Shown here: positions 57,645-64,000 of the stretch, in pieces
Layout of the letters: each line of letters begins with the position of its first letter
Numbering within the stretch: the stretch's first letter is position 1
Origin: Alligator mississippiensis
Taxonomy: Eukaryota; Chordata; Crocodylia; Alligatoridae
Length of the DNA stretch: 64,000 nt
Assembly (NCBI RefSeq): GCF_030867095.1
Contig: NC_081824.1
Location: 172,306,933-172,370,932, forward strand
Direction: 5' to 3'
Translations under genes and position numbers: made by a program
The notes under the pieces: model-generated
Told to the model about the DNA's origin: nothing
The model's database searches: none
The model's input: only the letters and a program-made list of their open reading frames with translations

Positions 57645-59235
57645 GGGTACCTATATATATGCAATGAGGCTGCTCTGATGCACTGTAATTACAGTGTGTG
57701 CCCGCCTCCGCTCGACCAGGTGCTCTCGGGCTGCTCTAGCCCGAGTGGCCGTTCTCACTGGCCACGAGCTCACGAGAGGGCCCCGGGAGGTGCCTCGGGT
57801 GGTGACGGGAGGCCCCCTAACCTCGCCTGCCACGACTTTGAATGTAACCTCAGTGGTGGGGGTCTCCGTTAATGCTGCCTCCCGGGGTCGTCGCGCCTTC
57901 GGCGGGCACTCACGGGGCTCCGACCTCCCCTACACCCCGGCCAATCGCCACCTGCTGCTGCTGGTCTTCTAGTGGCCTTCCTCCAGTGGCCCCGCCGCGT
58001 TTCCGGTCCTGAATCTCCCGGTGGTCCTTATTCTGGGGATCCAAACTACCCAGGCTGGAATCTGCCTAGGGGTGTCACCCCTCCTGGTTTCTCGGCTGCC
58101 CCTAGCCCGTATGGTCCCGAGGCCTCCGCAACACTACAACCATGAGCTAGCCCCAAAAGGAAGCGAATACGAAAACTAAAACTCCAACTCCTATATCACG
58201 CGTAGCCCAGGCTCTGACCCGGGTGCCTAAGCCCCGACCGATGAGCTCCCCCTTGCTACCGGCCTGTCAGGAGGCTTAAGGCCACCGACTTCTCCGGGTG
58301 CCTACTCCCTGGGCTTGTGGCTCCCTCTCTCTGGGAGTCTTGTTCCTGGCGTTCTCTCCCTCGCCGAGTCCACTGCCGGCTCCCCACCAGCCCGTCTGTC
58401 ACTTCTCTTGCGGGGTCCACGCTCGGTTGCCTCACCGGTTCCGCCACCCGCACTCCTGCTACGACAGTAGCCAGTTCCTCCTCCTGTCGTGCTGCTGACG
58501 TCCTCTTCCTTTTTATCCGCGGCTCCTTTAAGAGCGCAGTCCTCACTGCTGTAGCCGCAGCTCTCTCTCCCGGCTCCTTTAACGCGGCGGCTCTCTCTGC
58601 CGCTGCCGGTGCTGCTATCACCGCCGCTCTCCCGGCAGCTGCTGCAGTTAACGCTGCTGCCTCGGCTGGCCCCGTCAGGCCGGATGCATGTGCCCTGCCG
58701 GCACGGGTCCCGCTCTCGGGGTTCCCTGCGGGCTTCCCCCGCCTCTCTCCTGGCCCCACTTCCGGGGCTGCCTTTTCTCTCTGCCGGGCGGCGTCTCCCG
58801 CCGGCATCGCCCGGCCCCAGCTGGATATAAGCGCGGCTTACAAACCGCGCTGGCGGTCTCCCCGCGTGCGTGTCCCTGCTCGCTCTGGCCTCTGTATGGG
58901 GTAAGTAGGTGGTTACTTCCCCCCTGGTCCGGCCCCGGGGTACCCTTCTAACCCTAGCGTCCCTGGGACACAGTGCATCAGAGCAGACTTGATCAATTGA
59001 GTCTGCTGGAGCACAGCAATTACCATGCTCCAGCAGACTCCAGCATCACGTGCATCAGCATCCCCATGCTGAAAAATGGTGGTGGGGGTGCTTTAACTAA
59101 AACTCATTCGACAAGCTTTAGTTAAAGCGCCCCTGCTGCTGATTTTCAGTGTGGGGGGGGGGTCTCAGAACCGCTCTACTTAAAGTGTTCCCTACCCCCA
59201 ACACATACACTTCTGCAGCACATGTATAAAAGCCC
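57645..59235. mobile_element. family C MITE, copy 2, split by an LTR
   Basis: It starts GGGTACCTATATATATG and ends GCACATGTATAAAAGCCC. It holds the LTR 57697-58970; without it the MITE is about 310 bp, like copies 1 and 3. The insertion point lies in the palindrome CTGATGCACTGTAATTACAG followed by TGCATCAG. Confidence 0.85.
57697..58970. mobile_element. solo LTR of an LTR retroelement (1274 bp)
   Basis: It begins TGTGCCCGCC and ends CCCTGGGACA (TG...CA with short inverted tips TGTGCCC/GGGACA) and is flanked by an exact 5-bp duplication CAGTG (57692-57696, 58971-58975). It is very rich in GC and CpG. A TATA box (GGATATAAGC, about 58824-58832) lies 140 bp from the right end, as for a plus-oriented LTR promoter. 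Direct repeats of GGCTCCTTTAA occur near 58530 and 58575. There is no internal gag/pol region. Opposed open frames of 183-195 codons are due to composition. A canonical AATAAA is not seen. Five-base duplications fit Gypsy or some endogenous retroviruses. Confidence 0.85.
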
Positions 59236-60132
59236 TTCACGACTTGTATCATAGGATTGGCCTTTAGGGAAATAATCTTGTGTTAAATTTCATTTTATAA
59301 TAATAAGCAAGTATAGAAATAACGTACAAAGTTTATACAGAATACAGTCAATATGGAGTCATACTTTTTGGATGTACATACTCGTGACACCTAACTGGAG
59401 TCCTCTGGAAACTGACTTCTGGAGCTACAAACACTCCTTTATCAAACTAAGCATTTGGTGTGAGGTTATATAAAAACTGGAGCTCTATTTCCTCCAGCTT
59501 ATTCCAACTAGTGGCGTCAGAACTTTTATTAATGCTCCTGTTGTCCCTTTGGCAGTTGTGTCGATATATTATTTTTCAAGCATTTTTAAAATATTTGTCT
59601 AGTTTAATTTTAAAATGTAACAGCTGAACAGTGCTATTAGGGGCTATCAGTGCTGCGTCATTTAGGTCAGGCCACCAGCTTGTTGGCCTCTATTATGGAA
59701 CAATTCATTGGCTCTGTCTTGAGTTTATTGAGTTCAATGGCTCTGTACTGAGTTCTGCTGAGTTTGCTTCTCAGCCTTCTGGCTAGGATCAAGGGTACTC
59801 CAGCACATTGTCTGAATCTTAGAAGAAAACCAGATATAAGTGCTGGCTATCTTACAAAAGCAAGATATTGGTTTAGTAGTCCAATAAGATGCAGCACAGT
59901 CTAAAATGACTCCAACTTTCCAGGTGAGTAAGAACTATGGGTCTCATCTCTGGGAGTCTCTGAATAAGGAGGCTTTAAAGCACCTTAAGCTGAGTCTTGC
60001 GGTATGGCTAAACTGATACTCATTCTTAGTACTAACTGAAATCCAGAACTAAGAGGATCCAAGAAGGCAAAAAATCTGAGGACAGAAAGGATTCAGATCT
60101 GTCTCTTCTTGTTTTGGCATTAAAAAAAACTA
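59236..60132 (-). other. KIF6 intron with one snRNA-like repeat
   Basis: Apart from the U2-like segment at 59763 nothing was recognised. Confidence 0.45.
59763..59930 (+). repeat. U2 snRNA-derived SINE (SINEU-like) or U2 pseudogene
   Basis: TGCTTCTCAGCCTTCTGGCT followed by AGGATCAAGGGTA matches the first 35 bases of U2 snRNA with about five changes. After that the text leaves U2. A U2 head on an unrelated body is the structure of the SINEU families described from crocodilians. The 3' limit given is a guess; no poly(A) tail is seen, which speaks against a simple processed U2 copy. Not a functional snRNA gene. Confidence 0.6.
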
Positions 60133-60447
60133 ACTCTGCTTACAGATGTTAAAAAAACAAAACAACCTCCCCCCCGCCAAACTGTGCTTTACTGGAAGAA
60201 GCAGTATGTTACTTCAACCTGGCTCTGCAGCATCTGTATAGACTGGGTGCTTTGGTGGGGCTTTTTGGCACATTTACCTAAAGCTAATTCAATTAGCTAT
60301 TAGATAAAAGCACCAAAAAGCCCCATTAAAGTGTCCGATCTACACAGACATCAGGCAAGCCAGGTCCAACTAAGGCACTGCCTCTTCTGGGCATGCTCTG
60401 GGCTCTAAGAAGTAAAGCATTGCTTTTTTTAACATCTGAAAGCAGCC
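60133..60447. mobile_element. foldback element (family D), copy 2
   Basis: The ends CTGCTTACAGATGTTAAAA and TTTTTAACATCTGAAAGCAG are inverted. The central arms match copy 1 (GCATCTGTATAGACTG, TATTAGATAAAAGCACCA, AAAAAGCCCC) but are more diverged. The flank GGGCATGC near the right also occurs in copy 1. Confidence 0.85.
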
Positions 60448-60723
60448 TTAGAGGTCACTTTTTAAGAGGAATGTTTTATAAAGTTTTTGAATAACTTCAT
60501 TCACTACTTATGACATCAGTTATCATGTTAGTAAAATCTTGACAGTGTTCTTGAAAGATATGAAAAGGTGATGTGTAGCCATTACACATTGTGAGGAAAA
60601 TGTATCACCTACTGCAGAACATATGAAAAACAAACGAAGGCCAAATATTTTACTTGATCTCAATCGCATACACTGTGCTTTCACTTGGTGTAAATTCAGT
60701 GTAAAAGAATATCCTGCCCTTAC

Positions 60724-60774
60724 CTAGAGCTGCCCTTTGCATGTGGCGCTGGGTTATCTCTTCTTTCAGATGGT
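60724..60774 (-). CDS. KIF6: KIF6 exon A (first exon in window)
   Basis: A 51-nt exon. Acceptor: tatgtctttcacag; donor: CTCTAG/gtaagg. It completes one codon with two bases and then encodes HLKEEITQRHMQRAAL, leaving one base for exon B. The HLKEEITQRH stretch is what I recall of mammalian KIF6 just before the variable linker and coiled coil. The intron to exon B is 27 kb (33683-60723), which is in keeping with the giant introns of this gene. The exons for the motor domain and neck must lie beyond 64000. Transcription comes from the right. Confidence 0.92.
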
Positions 60775-61149
60775 CTGTGAAAGACATAAATACAAATGGT
60801 TAAAGAGGTTTCAAACTTTCATAGACTTACAAAGTCATTAGTTACCTCGCACTATTTGAAGTTGCCCATGCAGCTAGCCAAATTAAGGGTACTTCCTATG
60901 GAGTCCACAGGGGAGGAAATGGCTGTTGGAGCTCTCCCACTTGTCTAATGCAACTAAACAGGAGCAGACATGGTTTGGCCCTATATATCCTAAATTTCAC
61001 TTTATCCAGTACAAAAGAGTGGAAATTAAGCTGTCTCCTTTAAATGAAGTCAAGCACTTTCACAGGATAATGATCTCCTGCTGTTAGATACAAGAGAAGG
61101 CCAAGGAAGGCAAAAGACAGATAGAATTCCAAGTATTCATTCAAACAGA
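60775..61149 (-). other. KIF6 intron upstream of exon A
   Basis: Acceptor tract of exon A, otherwise nothing recognised. Confidence 0.5.
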
Positions 61150-61470
61150 CTTGTAGACGCTAGAGAAGGAAAGGAGCTATTAGGTCATCTAGTCCATCTC
61201 TTTGCCAGTACAGAATTGGTTCCCTGCAGAACCTTTTTTCATGTTTCGTCCAACTCAATATTAATGTCCCATGTGGCAGAGCTTCTGCAGCTTCCACTGC
61301 TTAACACATCTCAGGGTCAAGATGTCATTAATATAAACTCAGAATTTCCCATTACTTAATTTCATTATCCCATTACTCCTAGTTATGCTCCCATGCCCTG
61401 CACAATTTCCTTCACCCTTCTGTTCTTAAGTTCGCCCTTGATCCTGTGACACTGGTGTGGTTCACCAACT
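61150..61470 (-). mobile_element. old CR1/L3-type LINE fragment, minus strand
   Basis: Reversed phrases are TAGGTCATCTAGTCCATCTC, GGTTCCCTGCAG and CACAATTTCCTTCACCCTTC. Strongly diverged. Confidence 0.7.
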
Positions 61471-61664
61471 ATATCAAACCATAATTAAATTACCAGATGG
61501 ATAATCATTGCTCAATGTTAAAAGCTGAACCAATAAAAGAAAAAACACAACAACAAAAGCACAAAAACAAAAATATACAACTCCAACAAGTAGGCCTGTT
61601 CTGAGAACAAGAAGGGATAATTTCTCTTCTTGGGATTCCAGATTAAATTGATTTCTAAACAGAG

Positions 61665-62366
61665 CGCCCACCCTGCTTGAACTGCCTCAGCACCTTGGCA
61701 CCACCCCAGAGCACCATGAGGTCACCAACTTCTTCCTGGGTCCAGCTGGGGGCCTGGGCAGACAGCACAGGCATGCAGGGTCAGGGCTCGATGGAAAGGA
61801 TGGTGAGGACATCATGTCCTGCACCGGCTCTCTGGGTCCCCATGCAGCTGTCCCTGTGATACCAGACCTGGGTAACTGCCAGCAGTGCCCAGCACAGGGG
61901 CACAGCCAGGGACTGGGAGCTATACCACAGAGACACTTCACCACAGGATCTACAAGGACAGGAGACAGTGCTGAAAGTGAGCAGCAGCAGGGAGCAGGTG
62001 CTGGCCCTGCCGGGGGGTTCTCAGGGCTGGGCAAGGGGTGCAGCAGGCTGCAGCCCTTTGCAACACACACCTGTGGCCAGGCAGCAGCTCTGGCGAGGGG
62101 ACAGGCCAGGCAGAGGCAGCCTGTCTTCTGCCCTGGGGGGCACATGGGGACTGCAGTGGTCCTGAAGATTGCACAGAACCCACCAGACTTCTGTGTGGTT
62201 GGTGTGCCCCAAAGGGAAAAAATGGATGCAGGCTTTTATAGCCTGCAGCTAGGGGCTGCCGGACAGCCAACCCAGCCCTGGGGCAGAAGAGGCTCCCAGC
62301 CAGGAGCCCTGGGGTGGCCTCAGGCTGGCCCCCTAGTGGCAGGGCAGACACAGCACTAAACTTAAT
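61665..62366. repeat. GC-rich block, possible retroelement or TIR-element interior
   Basis: Opposed open frames (152, 181 and 133 codons) overlap fully, which marks them as compositional. A TATA-like CTTTTATAGCC lies at about 62236. CTCF-like CCACTAGGGGGC lies on the minus strand at 62339-62328. Ends and target duplication were not found. Confidence 0.35.
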
Positions 62367-62370
62367 GCCA

Positions 62371-62563
62371 GGTCACATCTACATGTGCGTTACTGCACAT
62401 TAACTAATTGCAACTAAATTTGATACCTGCATTTGCTGGTATCAAATTTAGTCATGATTAGCCACTTTTACTGTGCAGTAAGGGTATGCATGTGTAGACA
62501 TGCACCCTTATTGCGCAGTAAACTAGGCTAGGGTGCATTAACACGTCTTGTATAGACATGCCC
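62371..62563. mobile_element. family B MITE, copy 11
   Basis: GGTCACATCTACATGTGCGT and CACGTCTTGTATAGACATGCCC are inverted ends. The interior has the palindromic ATTTGATACCTGCA/TGCTGGTATCAAAT pair. It stops three bases before a family C copy. Confidence 0.82.
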
Positions 62564-62566
62564 AAA

Positions 62567-62883
62567 GGGCACTTTTATATGTGGTCAGGGGAGCAGGGTG
62601 GTGCTTTAATAAGTGAGGCTCCAAGAGTGCTCTAATAAAAGTGCTGCAGTGTCTTGTGTCATAGCATCCCCACACTTCAAAATGGTGGCAGGGGCACTTG
62701 AACTAAAGCTTGTTCAGCAAGCTTTAGTTAAAGCACTCCTGCTGCATTTTTAAGCTTGGGGACACCAATACATGAGACATAGAGGCTGGCTGGTATGTGG
62801 TAATGACCATACTCCAGCAGTTTTGATTAATTGTGGATGCTAGATTAATTGAGTCTGCTCCAACGTGCTGTGTACAGGCACCC
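62567..62883. mobile_element. family C MITE, copy 3
   Basis: It starts GGGCACTTTTATATGTGG and ends CGTGCTGTGTACAGGCACCC. TTTAGTTAAAGCACTCCTGC and the inverse pair across the centre. AAA on both sides may be a short target duplication. Confidence 0.82.
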
Positions 62884-64000
62884 AAAGTTCCTTTCAGCCA
62901 ATAAAACCCCAGGTTTAAATAAGCTGAATGAGTAACACAGTAACACTAGCTCCCTGAGTGACATAACAAAGATATTTTAAAACTAATTCATTTAGAAAGT
63001 AAGAATTCAGCTAGCAGTACTTTAACTCCATCAATCTCAAACTGATTACAGGGATGAACAATTTCAGCACATATGATTGTACAAACTTTGATATTAGTTA
63101 CTAAGATAAAAATAACACTTAGACTAAAAAAAAAATTCCTTAACACTATCAGTAGTAGATGTGTCCCACACCTGGAAAAGAAGCATGGCTAAGATCAGTC
63201 AGGTTTGGTGTAAACTTAATAATTTTGCTGGTATAACTATTTTACCGTGTCTTTTTTTAACCAAAATATTTATATCTGTAGTGTGAACACATTTACATTG
63301 CTTATACTGTTATAATGATGATTTAATCCAGGTCAACAGTACATTTTTTTCAGGAATACTTATTTCAGTCAGGGGCATGATGAAGTGTGATTTATGACCA
63401 CATATCCATACTGGCAAAACCATACTTTCACTAATATAATTTATTCTGCTGAGGAGCAGATAGGGGAGGGGAAAATTGTGTGGGTGGCTGGAAAGTTTAG
63501 TTTTGCTGGTTTAAGCTGAGTCCATCCTAGGAGAATTTTACCAGCGTGGCATACTAACTATACTGGCCAAACCTTCCAAGTGCAAACCTGGCTTTATATT
63601 GACATACTTATTTCCCTTATCTATGGGAGAAGGTATATTATTTAAAAGAATCCTCATTCTAATATAACTGCACCCATTCTAGAAGGTTGTCCCACTTCAA
63701 TTGGTATAGATAAAGTGGTACAATTTTTCAGTGTAAAGAAGTCTTCAGACAACCAGTAACAGCTGGAATAGATCATTCTTTCTTGTGCACAATAACTTCA
63801 AAAGTAAAGCCAATAGGGGAATAAGAGCCTACCTTTTAATATACAATGATAAAGGAAATGATCAAGGAAATTTTGCCAAGGACTGCAGGCCTGGCCCTTT
63901 ATGCAAGTCTTTTTTGATTGGGTTTCTTCCTCAGTCACAAGAAAAGGGGTTGCATTCATCTGAGTCCAGGAGTCTAGATAGTACACAGCTTTTCAAAACA
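62884..64000 (-). other. KIF6 intron, unassigned
   Basis: A 62-codon minus frame at 63798-63986 has a donor-like end but no KIF6 resemblance. No repeat was recognised. Confidence 0.4.

Noticed and set aside
58256-58904. Opposed open frames of 183 (minus) and 195 (plus) codons
   Set aside because: They lie inside the GC-rich solo LTR, overlap on opposite strands, are Ala/Pro/Arg-rich and show no domain.
59763-59800. Functional U2 snRNA gene
   Set aside because: Only the first ~35 bases match; the Sm site and 3' stem-loops of U2 are absent.
61687-62359. Opposed open frames of 152 and 181 codons
   Set aside because: Fully overlapping, GC-driven, Cys/Pro/Gly-rich without a domain.
63826-63986. 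Possible further upstream KIF6 exon with donor gtaggc
   Set aside because: The phase would allow joining to exon A, but the peptide (for example SPWQNFLDHF) does not resemble the KIF6 segment expected there, and no convincing acceptor was seen.

Overview
The window looks like nuclear DNA of a crocodilian (alligator-like) reptile. The evidence is CR1 LINEs with TCTATGAAT-type 3' tails in every state of decay, very many short terminal-inverted-repeat (TIR) elements, a SINE-like copy with a U2-snRNA head (a type known from crocodilians), and an amniote MIR. The organism call is an inference; a turtle or another archosaur is not formally excluded. No prokaryotic genes, CRISPR arrays, rRNA or tRNA genes are present.

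One host gene can be supported: the 3' part of KIF6 (kinesin family member 6), on the minus strand. Seven exons were found by hand at 60724-60774, 33598-33682, 32396-32531, 27555-27649, 15199-15288, 12098-12204 and 5966-5982 (stop codon). All have AG/GT splice sites, all phases join without a break, and most of the resulting ~190 residues match the C-terminal coiled coil and tail of vertebrate KIF6. The motor domain lies beyond position 64000. A 3' UTR probably runs from 5965 to a polyadenylation signal near 4674.

The remaining ~98% is intron and downstream DNA filled with transposons. There are about ten CR1 fragments, the best being 34334-35914 with a readable reverse transcriptase. A second, older LINE at 16805-19240 carries a hAT and a Tigger-like insertion. 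Three GC-rich elements (family A: 1494, 11615, 46349) share TAGGGCCATGTCCACAC-type ends. Eleven family B and three family C MITEs share GGGCA..TCTACAC-type ends. There are two large foldback elements (57.0 and 60.1 kb), several hATs with 8-bp target duplications, two Tigger-like elements with TA duplications, and a 1.27-kb CpG-rich solo LTR (57697-58970).

The most interesting points are: a family A element whose end lies about 8 bp from a KIF6 splice donor, possibly with the donor inside the target duplication; CR1 and LTR insertions into MITE palindromes; a composite hAT foldback; and nested insertions whose boundaries can be read to the base because the host LINE's protein frame resumes after them. 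I found no new gene system.
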